Of a stretch of DNA of 6,535 nt, positions 1 to 6,452 are shown piece after piece. The notes below the pieces were generated by a model that was given only the letters and a program-made list of their open reading frames with translations, was not told where the DNA came from and made no database searches. The stretch is from contig DGTD01000043.1 in the NCBI GenBank assembly GCA_002396385.1, positions 1-6,535 on the forward strand, in the 5' to 3' direction. The stretch's first letter is position 1. Every line of letters starts with the position of its first letter. This DNA is from Bacteroidales bacterium UBA4345. GTDB taxonomy: Bacteria; Bacteroidota; Bacteroidia; Bacteroidales; Paludibacteraceae. The position numbers and the translations under genes were made by a program.

Positions 1-1079
1 TCCTCGACGAGATAGACAAGGTGGCGAAAGACTTCAAGGGAGACCCTGAGGCCGCCCTGCTGGAAGTGCTCGACCCTGAGCAGAACAACACATTCCACGA
101 CAACTTCCTCGACGTAGACTACGACCTGAGCAAGGTGATGTTCATTGCCACCGCCAACGATGTGGGCGCCATTTCGAAACCACTGCTCGACCGTATGGAA
201 CTGATTGAAATAAGCGGCTACATACAGGAAGAGAAAGTAGAGATTGCCCAGCAGCACCTGGTACCGAAAGAAATGAAGGAGGTGGGCCTCAACCCCGAGC
301 AGGTAAAGATCGGCAAAGACACCATCAACTACATCATAGAACACTACACCCGCGAGAGTGGCGTGCGCGAGCTCGACAAGCAGATTACCAAGGTTCTGCG
401 CAAGACGGCCAAGAAAGTGGTGTTGAAAGAGGAATTCGACCCAGAAATAGGGGTTAGCGACCTAAAAGAACTGCTGGGCAACGAACGCTTCACGCGCGAG
501 ATATACGAAGGCAACGAGTACGCCGGTGTGGTTACCGGTCTGGCATGGACGAGCGTGGGCGGAGAAATTCTGTTCATCGAGACCAGCCTGAGCAAGAGCA
601 AGCAAGGCAAACTGACCATGACCGGCAACCTGGGCAACGTGATGAAGGAAAGTGCCATGATTGCCATGGAATACCTGAAGGCCCATGCCGACCAATACGG
701 GCTCGACAGCGAGGTGTTTGAAACCACCGACGTGCACATGCACGTGCCGGAAGGCGCCACGCCAAAAGACGGTCCGTCGGCTGGCATCACCATACTGACC
801 TCGCTGACCTCGGCATTCACCCACCGCAAGGTGCGCAAAAATCTGGCCATGACCGGCGAGATTACCCTGCGTGGCAAAGTGCTGCCTGTTGGCGGCATAA
901 AGGAGAAAATTCTTGCCGCAAAACGTGCCGGCATAAAAGAGATTGTAATGTGCAAGGTGAACCAGAAAGACGTGGAAGAGATTAAACCCGTCTACCTGAA
1001 AGGGCTCTCGTTCCACTATGTGGAAGACGCCAGCGAGGTGCTCGACTACGCCCTGTTGAGCGAAAAAAGCACAAAATAA
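1..1079 (+). CDS. lon: ATP-dependent protease Lon, C-terminal part (5' end outside window)
   Basis: Lon is a cytoplasmic homo-oligomeric AAA+ serine protease that unfolds and degrades damaged and regulatory proteins. The reading frame is open from base 3, so the gene enters from the left. The first visible residues, LDEIDK, are the Walker B motif. The family signature [16 protein letters not shown] follows, then the sensor-1 strand VMFIATAND (about visible residue 45) and the arginine-finger region LLDRME (Arg about 64). The protease domain is complete: catalytic Ser is in PKDGPSAG (codon 777-779) and catalytic Lys is the second lysine of GGIKEK (codon 906-908). Their 43-residue separation equals that of E. 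coli Ser679 and Lys722. The N-terminal substrate-binding domain and Walker A are not in the window. About 358 residues are visible of a family usually near 800. The stop is TAA at 1077-1079. The GTG at 21 is an internal valine, not a start. No frameshift or missing key residue is seen. Confidence 0.97.
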   Translation, partial: LDEIDKVAKDFKGDPEAALLEVLDPEQNNTFHDNFLDVDYDLSKVMFIATANDVGAISKPLLDRMELIEISGYIQEEKVEIAQQHLVPKEMKEVGLNPEQVKIGKDTINYIIEHYTRESGVRELDKQITKVLRKTAKKVVLKEEFDPEIGVSDLKELLGNERFTREIYEGNEYAGVVTGLAWTSVGGEILFIETSLSKSKQGKLTMTGNLGNVMKESAMIAMEYLKAHADQYGLDSEVFETTDVHMHVPEGATPKDGPSAGITILTSLTSAFTHRKVRKNLAMTGEITLRGKVLPVGGIKEKILAAKRAGIKEIVMCKVNQKDVEEIKPVYLKGLSFHYVEDASEVLDYALLSEKSTK

Positions 1080-1090
1080 GCGCCGACAGC

Positions 1091-1113
1091 CCCGATTTTT
1101 CCCAGAAAAAGGG
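1091..1113 (+). terminator. Weak hairpin downstream of lon
   Basis: Bases 1096-1101 (TTTTTC) pair with 1105-1110 (GAAAAA) across a three-base loop. The stem extends outward through CCC (1091-1093) and GGG (1111-1113) past a two-base GA bulge. It starts 12 bases after the lon stop, so it could protect the mRNA 3' end or terminate weakly. No T-tract follows and the inner stem is A/T only, so a true terminator is doubtful. Some lon transcripts may read into glnS. Confidence 0.3.
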
Positions 1114-1144
1114 TCAACGGTGCGCCATATAGCGCAAAAAAAGG

Positions 1145-1152
1145 TATCTTTG
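1145..1152 (+). promoter_or_regulatory. Bacteroidetes -7 element (TATCTTTG) upstream of glnS
   Basis: TATCTTTG is an exact match to the Bacteroidetes sigma-ABfr -7 consensus TAnnTTTG. It would start transcription near 1158 and give glnS a leader of about 70 bases. No clear TTTG -33 element sits 19-21 bases upstream (that region reads around GTGCGCC), so the call rests on the -7 element and its position in the spacer. The leader ends in an A-rich stretch followed by TTTTAACAAT before the ATG. The GGA in it is about 16 bases from the start, too far for a normal ribosome binding site. Confidence 0.55.
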
Positions 1153-1229
1153 ACCTACTAAAAGCGCAAACATCCGACGAAACGCCGGGAACAACATAAA
1201 CAGACAAAAAAAGGATTTGTTTTAACAAT

Positions 1230-2930
1230 ATGGAAGAGAAGAAAGAAGAGAATGAAGTACAGGGACTGAACTTCATTGAAGCCGAAGTGGCGAAAGACTT
1301 GGAAGAAGGCCGCAACAATGGCCGTATACAGACACGTTTCCCGCCAGAACCTAACGGCTACCTCCATATCGGTCATGCCAAAGCCATCTGTATGGACTTC
1401 GGCATCGCCAAAAAATTTAACGGCACCTGCAACCTCCGTTTCGACGACACCAATCCGGTGAAGGAAGACGTTGAGTACGTCGACAGCATTAAGGAAGACA
1501 TCCAGTGGTTGGGCTACCAGTGGAAGAACGTCTACTATGCGTCAGACTACTTCCAGCAGCTCTACGACCTGGCCATCCGCTTCATTAAGGAAGGCAAGGC
1601 CTATGTAGACGAACAAAGTGCCGAGCAGATTGCCGCCCAGAAGGGTTCGCCTACCGTACCGGGCACCAACAGTCCGTACCGCGACCGCAGTGTTGAGGAG
1701 AACCTGAAACTCTTCCAAGACATGACCGACGGCAAGGTGGAAGACGGCAAAATGGTGCTGCGTGCCAAAATAGACATGGCATCGCCAAACATGCACTTCC
1801 GCGACCCTATTATGTACCGCATCATCACCACCCACCCACACCACCGTACCGGCTGGAAGTGGAAGGTGTACCCGATGTATGACTTCGCCCACGGCCAGAG
1901 CGACTATTTCGAGGGGGTAACCCACTCGCTCTGCACCCTTGAGTTCGAGGTTCACCGTCCGCTCTACGACTGGTTCATCGACCAGTTCGCCGACAGCGAC
2001 TACCGCCCTAAACAGCGCGAGTTCAACCGCTTGAACCTTACCTACACCGTTATGAGCAAACGTAAGATGCTTCAGTTGGTGAAGGAAGGCCTTGTTCGTG
2101 GTTGGGACGACCCCCGCATGCCGACTATCTGCGGTTTGCGCCGCCGCGGCTACACTCCTGAAAGTATTCACGACTTCGTATACAACAAGATCGGTTTCAC
2201 CAAATACGTCGGTCTTATCGACATGAGTGTGCTGGAAAGCTGCATCCGCGAGGATTTGAACAAACGCGCCAACCGAGTTTGCGGAGTCATCAATCCAGTT
2301 AAACTGGTGCTTACCAACTACCCAGACGACCAGGAAGAGACCGTACAGATGGAGAACAACCAGGAAGACGAGAACGCCGGTATGCGTGACGTTCCTTTCA
2401 GCAAGGAATGCTGGATTGAGCGCGACGACTTTATGGAAGAGGCTCCTAAGAAGTACTTCCGCCTTACCCCTGGCAACGAAGTCCGCCTGAAGGGAGCGTA
2501 TATTGTAAAATGCACCGGTTGCAAGAAAGACGAGAATGGCAACGTGGTTGAGGTGTACGCCGAATACGACCCATTGAGCAAGAGCGGCAGCGGCACACCC
2601 GAAAGTAACCGCAAAATTAAGGGTACCATTCACTGGGTTAGCGTTAAGCACGCCCTTGAAGCAGAAGTACGCCTTTACGACCGCTTGTTCAGCTGCGAAA
2701 ATCCGGGTGAGGACAAGGAACGCGACTTCCACGAGATGTTGAACCCAGATTCATTGAAGATTGTAAAGGCTTATGTAGAGCCATCGCTAGCCAACGCGAA
2801 GCCACTGGAACACTACCAGTTCCAACGCATCGGCTACTTCAATGTAGACCCCGACAGCAAACCAGGCGCACTGGTCTTCAACCGCACCGTTGGTTTGAAA
2901 GACAGCTGGGCTAAAATTGCAAACAAGTAA
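1230..2930 (+). CDS. glnS: Glutaminyl-tRNA synthetase (EC 6.1.1.18)
   Basis: This cytoplasmic class I aminoacyl-tRNA synthetase charges tRNA(Gln) with glutamine using ATP. The 566 residues compare with about 554 in E. coli. The Rossmann catalytic domain carries the HIGH motif in PEPNGYLHIGHAKA (HIGH at 46-49), RFDDTNP (70-76) and the KMSKS-type loop VMSKRK (274-279). Features typical of GlnRS rather than GluRS are EGVTHSLCTLEF (228-239), LESCIREDLN (335-344) and the two C-terminal beta-barrel anticodon-binding domains (about 350-560), including IHWVSVKHALEAEVRLYDRL and the tail VFNRTVGLKDSWAK. The ATG at 1230 puts HIGH six residues later than in E. coli, which fits the short variable N-terminal extension (rich in Glu and Lys here). 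The gene lies 150 bases after lon with its own promoter element, and its stop is 10 bases before a strong terminator. No YqeY fusion is present and the gene looks intact. Confidence 0.97.
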   Translation: MEEKKEENEVQGLNFIEAEVAKDLEEGRNNGRIQTRFPPEPNGYLHIGHAKAICMDFGIAKKFNGTCNLRFDDTNPVKEDVEYVDSIKEDIQWLGYQWKNVYYASDYFQQLYDLAIRFIKEGKAYVDEQSAEQIAAQKGSPTVPGTNSPYRDRSVEENLKLFQDMTDGKVEDGKMVLRAKIDMASPNMHFRDPIMYRIITTHPHHRTGWKWKVYPMYDFAHGQSDYFEGVTHSLCTLEFEVHRPLYDWFIDQFADSDYRPKQREFNRLNLTYTVMSKRKMLQLVKEGLVRGWDDPRMPTICGLRRRGYTPESIHDFVYNKIGFTKYVGLIDMSVLESCIREDLNKRANRVCGVINPVKLVLTNYPDDQEETVQMENNQEDENAGMRDVPFSKECWIERDDFMEEAPKKYFRLTPGNEVRLKGAYIVKCTGCKKDENGNVVEVYAEYDPLSKSGSGTPESNRKIKGTIHWVSVKHALEAEVRLYDRLFSCENPGEDKERDFHEMLNPDSLKIVKAYVEPSLANAKPLEHYQFQRIGYFNVDPDSKPGALVFNRTVGLKDSWAKIANK

Positions 2931-2940
2931 ACAAACAACA

Positions 2941-2988
2941 TACCCAAAAAGAAAGGCGCATCAGAAGATGCGCCTTTCTTTTTGGGTA
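2941..2988. terminator. Bidirectional intrinsic terminator between convergent genes
   Basis: Bases 2941-2962 and 2967-2988 form a perfect 22-bp stem with a four-base AGAA loop (2963-2966). The core is GC-rich (GGCGCATC/GATGCGCC). The outer part pairs an A-rich left arm with a T-rich right arm (TTTCTTTTT), so transcripts from either strand end in a hairpin with a U-rich tail. It lies 10 bases after the glnS stop and about 95 bases past the stop of the minus-strand J-domain gene, so it plausibly ends both. Confidence 0.93.
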
Positions 2989-3083
2989 GTATCCTCCTCA
3001 CCGCCAAGCTTGCCACCAATCGGATTGATGAGTTTACAACTGTCGTTGCCATTCAGGAATACGCGTAGTTTAGCAGCTTCATA

Positions 3084-3920
3084 TCAACCAATTAATAAAT
3101 TGTAAGCAGCGTTAATCTCCTTGAACTTTTCGGAGAGGATGTTCTTCAAATTCTCGTCTTGCACAGTATCGGGATGATATTTTTTTGCCAAGCGTCGGAA
3201 AGCGGACTGCACATCGGCCTTAGAGGCACCCGTTCCCAAGCCCAGCACCCTGAAGGCGTTGGCCGTCCGCCCTTCTTGAGAGTTCGTCCCAACCGCCAGT
3301 TCAGAAGAGGCAGAGGCTGTACCCGACGAACCAGCACTGGCACCACAGGAATAAAAAAAGCTATACTTCCGTGAAAGGTAATCAATGTCATCCTGTTCCA
3401 ATCCAAGCCTGTCCATAATGTCGCACAACAGGCACCACTCTTCCTTACAGATGTTTTGCGAGATGCGGGCAACATCGAAAAGGAATTCGGTAAGAGCGAG
3501 GCATTCGGCGTAAGAGAGCGTTTCTCTCAACCATAAACAACTCTGCTTGACAAACTTGTCGTTATTGATTTTCAATGCAATTTTGAGTAAGCGGGCAATC
3601 TCCTTAGCATCTTTTTCATAGTGTTGCTTAATGTAACCGAGCACTAGTTCCACCTCTTTCCCGTCGACAACGCGGTCAGACTTCAGCAACAACGCCACAA
3701 GACCAGCAAGAGCATGGTTTCGACGAGGACTCAAAATTTTCTCCCGTTCAGCCGCTTCCTTAGCCGCTTTCTCTGCTGCTTCCTTAGCCGCTTGTTCGTC
3801 CTCTAATTTGGCTTGTTCTTTAGCATTAACAGATCCCTTATAATTTTGAAAAGACATTAGAATAGTGGAATAGACCGCCACTACGAAAATCAAGAGGATA
3901 AGAAAGATAAAAAACACCAT
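3084..3920 (-). CDS. Membrane-anchored TerB/J-domain co-chaperone, DjlA-like
   Basis: This 278-residue protein has four regions. Residues 2-23 form one hydrophobic segment (VFFIFLILLIFVVAVYSTIL) with no charge before it and lysines after it, which predicts a cytoplasmic C-terminus. Residues 33-61 are an Ala/Glu/Lys-rich helix or coiled coil built on AAKEAAEK repeats. Residues about 66-186 are an all-helical TerB-like domain with the acidic turn SDRVVDGKE (81-89). A Ser/Ala/Gly-rich linker (about 190-218) leads to a C-terminal J domain (221-278) with AFRVLGLG, the basic helix II FRRLAKKYHPD and the invariant HPD at 249-251. J domains stimulate the DnaK ATPase. TM-TerB-J is the order of E. coli DjlA, an inner-membrane DnaK partner, but orthology is not established, so no symbol is given. 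The ATG at 3918-3920 starts just before the membrane segment. The gene stands alone, convergent with glnS and divergent from the glycoside hydrolase. Confidence 0.87.
   Translation of the reverse strand: MVFFIFLILLIFVVAVYSTILMSFQNYKGSVNAKEQAKLEDEQAAKEAAEKAAKEAAEREKILSPRRNHALAGLVALLLKSDRVVDGKEVELVLGYIKQHYEKDAKEIARLLKIALKINNDKFVKQSCLWLRETLSYAECLALTEFLFDVARISQNICKEEWCLLCDIMDRLGLEQDDIDYLSRKYSFFYSCGASAGSSGTASASSELAVGTNSQEGRTANAFRVLGLGTGASKADVQSAFRRLAKKYHPDTVQDENLKNILSEKFKEINAAYNLLIG
3754..3793 (-). repeat. 24-bp tandem repeat encoding the AAKEAAE helix
   Basis: The 16-mer GCTTCCTTAGCCGCTT occurs at 3754-3769 and again exactly at 3778-3793, a 24-bp period that equals eight codons. It encodes the repeated Ala-Ala-Lys-Glu-Ala-Ala-Glu helix between the membrane segment and the TerB domain. 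Tandem units like this can expand or contract by slippage without breaking the frame and would change only the length of the helical spacer. Confidence 0.75.
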
Positions 3921-3965
3921 ACAACTAAATGGGAATTGTTCAACAAGAATAAAAATAGGTTACGG

Positions 3966-3973
3966 CAAATTTA
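3966..3973 (-). promoter_or_regulatory. -7 element (TAAATTTG) for the J-domain gene
   Basis: Read on the minus strand, 3973-3966 is TAAATTTG, a perfect TAnnTTTG match. It lies 45 bases upstream of the ATG and predicts a short leader of about 40 bases. No good TTTG -33 element is visible 19-21 bases further upstream. Between the element and the start codon is an 11-base palindrome, TTGTTCAACAA (3936-3946), which could be an operator or a small RNA hairpin. That role is a guess. Confidence 0.5.
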
Positions 3974-4280
3974 AGGATTTAAAGCGAGAATATCTTCAGT
4001 AAAGGCAGAATTCGCCTTGTTACCAATGGAGAAACAGGACAGCCAAAGCTGTTGGCACCCTATCCATTCTTTAATGCATCACATTGTGGTCCGGACACCG
4101 ACCAATATATTTAGCGATTTCAGCCACATATAAAGGAACCTGTTTAATTCAACAGAAAAACAGTCTGCGTTCACAAAAAACAGAAGATTCAACAATAGAA
4201 ATAGCGCCAAACACGGGAAATGACGGAATATTTCAAAACGAATGACCCAAATTTGCATGTACAGAACGGCCACAATAGCT
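3974..4280. other. AT-rich divergent intergenic region with small repeats
   Basis: No convincing gene is seen in this stretch between two divergent promoters. It holds a small hairpin ACAGC-CAAA-GCTGT (4039-4052), overlapped by a second inverted pair GCCAA/TTGGC (4042-4046 and 4052-4056). Both are enclosed by AATGGA (4025-4030) and TCCATT (4063-4068). ATTCAACA is repeated directly at 4147-4154 and 4187-4194, 40 bases apart. Direct repeats upstream of a carbohydrate gene could be regulator-binding sites, but nothing here identifies a regulator. A 64-codon minus frame at 4079-4273 is judged spurious. Confidence 0.45.
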
Positions 4281-4288
4281 TACTTTTG
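4281..4288 (+). promoter_or_regulatory. -7 element (TACTTTTG) for the glycoside hydrolase gene
   Basis: TACTTTTG matches TAnnTTTG exactly and predicts a transcript start near 4294, leaving about 20 bases of A-rich leader before the ATG at 4314. A TTTG at 4252-4255 could act as the -33 element, but its 25-base gap is longer than the usual 19-21. The element lies inside the first codons of the longest open frame (from 4242), so it helps to rule out that upstream start. Confidence 0.6.
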
Positions 4289-4313
4289 CCAAAAAGGAAA
4301 AACAAATGAACCC

Positions 4314-6236
4314 ATGAGACACAAGCACTTCAAACTATTGACAGCAGCCTTTCTTGCAGTGTCGTTGAACGGCAATGCAGCCGAAACGCTCAAAGTGAGC
4401 CTAACCGACAGCATCAGGCCTGTAACCCACTGCGCATCGGGGTCGCTATACGGCATGACAGAAGACCTGCCTACCGACATACAGGGTCTGGTGGCTCCGC
4501 TGAAACCGCACATGTTCTGCCAGCCACCCGAAGGGACGAACAAGAACCAGCACCCTTTCGGTGACGGTTTTATCATAGCCGAACGCCTGAAAGGCACAAC
4601 CGCCCAGGTGCAGATAACCCTGCCCGACCTGCTACCCTACTGGCCCTACCAATGGCCTGGCCAGCAAAGCTGGCTGAAATCGGTTGAGGGCTACCTCAAC
4701 AGGAAACAGGAGATGGGCCTCACCAACATACACAGCTATGTGATTTGGAACGAGCCAGACGGAACCTGGAACGACGCGAACGGCAGCCTGTACACCACCG
4801 TATGGAAACCGACCTACGAACTCATCAAGAAACTGGATCCCGAAGCCAAGGTTGTGGGTCCGTGCATTGCCTACTACCACAACGACCGGATGAAGAACTT
4901 CTTGAAATTCTGCAAAGAGAACAACTGCCTGCCCGACGAAATCTGCTGGCACCAGTGGGGAAGCGAGGGCTTGGCCGGAGCCATAGAGAGCGCTCGCAAA
5001 CTGGAAGACGAATTGGGAATACCCCACCTGCCCATCTGCATTAACGAGTACTGCGCCGGTTCGGGCGACGACAAGAAGAAGTTTGAAGGCTGCCCCGGCT
5101 ATTCGGTTCCCTTCATAGCCAAATTCGAGCGTTACGGTGTGGAAAGCGCCACCATTTCGTGGTGGTTTACCAATCTGCCCGGCCGACTGGGCAGCCTGCT
5201 GACCGACAAGAACCAGAAAGGCGGAGGCTGGTGGCTCTACAAATGGTATGGCGACATGGAAGGCTATATGGCCAAAGTGACACCCCCTTACGACAAGAGC
5301 GACCGCGTGGACGGATTTGCCGCCGTTGACCGGAAAAACAACTGTGCCAGCGTTGTTATCGGTGGAAATACCGAGGGCGATGTGAACGTCGTGTTTGAAA
5401 CGCTACCCGCATTTATGGGCGGAAAAGTGAAGGTACGGATTGAGCGGGTAACCTGGCAGAGCAAAGACACCCCCGTATCGGGAACCGACCTGCTTTCGGA
5501 AGAAGAGATGGCACTGAACGGCACAACCCTGACCATACCCGTGAAGATAGAGAACAAGGTATATGCCTACCGCATCTTTATGACCCCGGTAGATGTGCCA
5601 CAAACCCCGTACAAGGGCATTGCGGCCGAAATTCCCGGCAAAGTTGAGGCCGAGAACTACGATGTTGCCGGACAGGGTTTCTCGTACTACGACAACGACA
5701 CCGAGAACAAGGGCGAAAACTACCGTGAGGACGGTGTCGACATAGTGACCGCAGAAGACGGATACGCTTTAGGCTACACCGAGAAAGGCGAATGGACAGA
5801 ATATACCGTCGACGTGAAGAAGACACAGAAATACGTCCTATATGCCAATATATCGTGCGCCAACGAGTTGGAGGGATTCGACCTCTACCTCGACGGCAAG
5901 AAGCTGAACGACAGCTACACCCTGGCCGCAACCTGCGACGACTGGAGCAAATACGAGAAGGTGAAAATAGGCGAGGCCACCCTTGAAGAAGGACAGCACG
6001 TGCTGAAACTGGAAATTGTGGGCAACTATGTGAATGTGGACTGGCTGGATTTTGAAAGTGCCGAACAGAGCGGTGCAGACAAAATTTTCAGTACCGCTGA
6101 ACTACGGCAACTGACCAACGCGCGCGTTTACGACATGATGGGGAACGCCGTAAAGATTGAAAACCTGAAGAAAAATGTAGTCTACATTCTAACAACCACC
6201 AATAAAACCGACAACGTTAAATTTGTATTGAAATAA
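4314..6236 (+). CDS. Secreted clan GH-A (GH39-like) glycoside hydrolase with CBM6
   Basis: A predicted exported polysaccharide-degrading enzyme of 640 residues. The frame is open from 4242, but the ATG at 4314 is chosen: it follows the promoter element and begins a clear signal peptide (MRHKHFK, then hydrophobic LLTAAFLAVSL, likely cleaved near NAA at 21-23). Numbered from there, a (beta/alpha)8 barrel (about 40-320) carries acid/base Glu147 in YVIWNEPDG and candidate nucleophile Glu245 in ICINEYC, 98 residues apart as in retaining clan GH-A enzymes. CWHQWG (211-216) and WWLYKWYGDM (306-315) are other conserved-looking blocks. A beta-sandwich follows (about 335-426), then a CBM6 (about 441-583) opening IPGKVEAENYD, with its Ca-site glutamates and GYTEKGEWTEYTV. 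The last 50 residues (ARVYDMMGNAVK...VVYIL) resemble a degenerate T9SS type A sorting domain. Substrate is unknown; xylan or arabinan side chains are possible for GH39 relatives. It has its own promoter and terminator, with no SusC/D gene in view. Confidence 0.82.
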   Translation: MRHKHFKLLTAAFLAVSLNGNAAETLKVSLTDSIRPVTHCASGSLYGMTEDLPTDIQGLVAPLKPHMFCQPPEGTNKNQHPFGDGFIIAERLKGTTAQVQITLPDLLPYWPYQWPGQQSWLKSVEGYLNRKQEMGLTNIHSYVIWNEPDGTWNDANGSLYTTVWKPTYELIKKLDPEAKVVGPCIAYYHNDRMKNFLKFCKENNCLPDEICWHQWGSEGLAGAIESARKLEDELGIPHLPICINEYCAGSGDDKKKFEGCPGYSVPFIAKFERYGVESATISWWFTNLPGRLGSLLTDKNQKGGGWWLYKWYGDMEGYMAKVTPPYDKSDRVDGFAAVDRKNNCASVVIGGNTEGDVNVVFETLPAFMGGKVKVRIERVTWQSKDTPVSGTDLLSEEEMALNGTTLTIPVKIENKVYAYRIFMTPVDVPQTPYKGIAAEIPGKVEAENYDVAGQGFSYYDNDTENKGENYREDGVDIVTAEDGYALGYTEKGEWTEYTVDVKKTQKYVLYANISCANELEGFDLYLDGKKLNDSYTLAATCDDWSKYEKVKIGEATLEEGQHVLKLEIVGNYVNVDWLDFESAEQSGADKIFSTAELRQLTNARVYDMMGNAVKIENLKKNVVYILTTTNKTDNVKFVLK

Positions 6237-6253
6237 TTTGTGTTTTTTGAACG

Positions 6254-6291
6254 AGCCCCCTCCAGAGCAAAACCAGAGGGGGCTTTTCTTT
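6254..6291 (+). terminator. Intrinsic terminator after the glycoside hydrolase gene
   Basis: AGCCCCCTC (6254-6262) pairs perfectly with GAGGGGGCT (6276-6284) across a 13-base loop, and TTTTCTTT (6284-6291) follows at once. It begins 17 bases after the stop codon, making this gene a single-gene transcription unit. The hairpin is GC-rich and strong in the plus direction. The minus direction has no matching T-tract. Confidence 0.92.
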
Positions 6292-6293
6292 GG

Positions 6294-6452
6294 GGATGCT
6301 ACGAGGGAGAAACGTACAATTTCTATAACTATCTGCAAAGTAGTATTTTTCCCCGATGATAGAAGAACCACTTGCTAGTGAATTTTGCCCACACAGACTC
6401 GGTTCTTTCCTTTATAAGGACCACCTTCTTTTTGGCGAAAAGTAGCGATAGC
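6294..6452 (-). pseudogene. Possible decayed transposase fragment (tentative)
   Basis: On the minus strand, a frame from 6452 to a TAG at 6375-6377 reads with coding-like composition and ends in GPYKGKNRVCVGKIH. The phrase VCVGKI resembles, from memory only, the N-terminal region of some IS4/IS1634-type DDE transposases (R-VCIGKID...SGE). Shifting frame at the stop continues with LASGSSIIGEKYYF and stays open leftward into the terminator region, which would fit a frameshifted remnant. A different frame here gives a 59-codon ORF from ATG at 6506-6508 to TAG at 6329-6331 (MKYRDSVSLT...), which starts inside the repeat region. These readings compete, so at most one is real. No complete gene or insertion-sequence end can be shown. 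Confidence 0.22.

Noticed and set aside
344..1016. Two long minus-strand frames (344-955 and 462-1016)
   Set aside because: Both are antisense to the conserved lon protease domain and have low-complexity, non-family products.
1122..1135. GCGC-CATATA-GCGC symmetric site before glnS as an operator
   Set aside because: Only four base pairs are symmetric on each side and the centre is imperfect, so it is expected by chance.
1542..2732. A 396-codon open frame on the minus strand
   Set aside because: It lies wholly antisense to glnS, whose motifs run through the whole length. Its protein has no recognisable domain, and codon bias in the real gene explains the missing stops.
3979..4114. An open plus frame of about 44 codons ending in TAG (…LLAPYPFFNASHCGPDTDQYI)
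   Set aside because: It has no ATG, no recognised family, and a length expected by chance. It might be a gene relic, but nothing supports that.
4079..4273. A 64-codon hydrophobic minus-strand ORF between the divergent genes
   Set aside because: Its hydrophobicity follows from AT-rich DNA. I see no promoter element or domain, and it covers the control region of the glycoside hydrolase gene.
6189..6371. A 60-codon minus-strand ORF over the 3' end of the glycoside hydrolase gene
   Set aside because: It crosses the terminator hairpin and the end of a well-supported gene. Its start is a GTG with no promoter element nearby.
6363..6407. Inverted pair AAGAACC/GGTTCTT enclosing CACT-TGCT-AGTG, considered as an RNA gene
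   Set aside because: The arms are only 7 and 4 bp with 31 bases between the outer arms. There is no tRNA or known ncRNA consensus, so it is probably chance.
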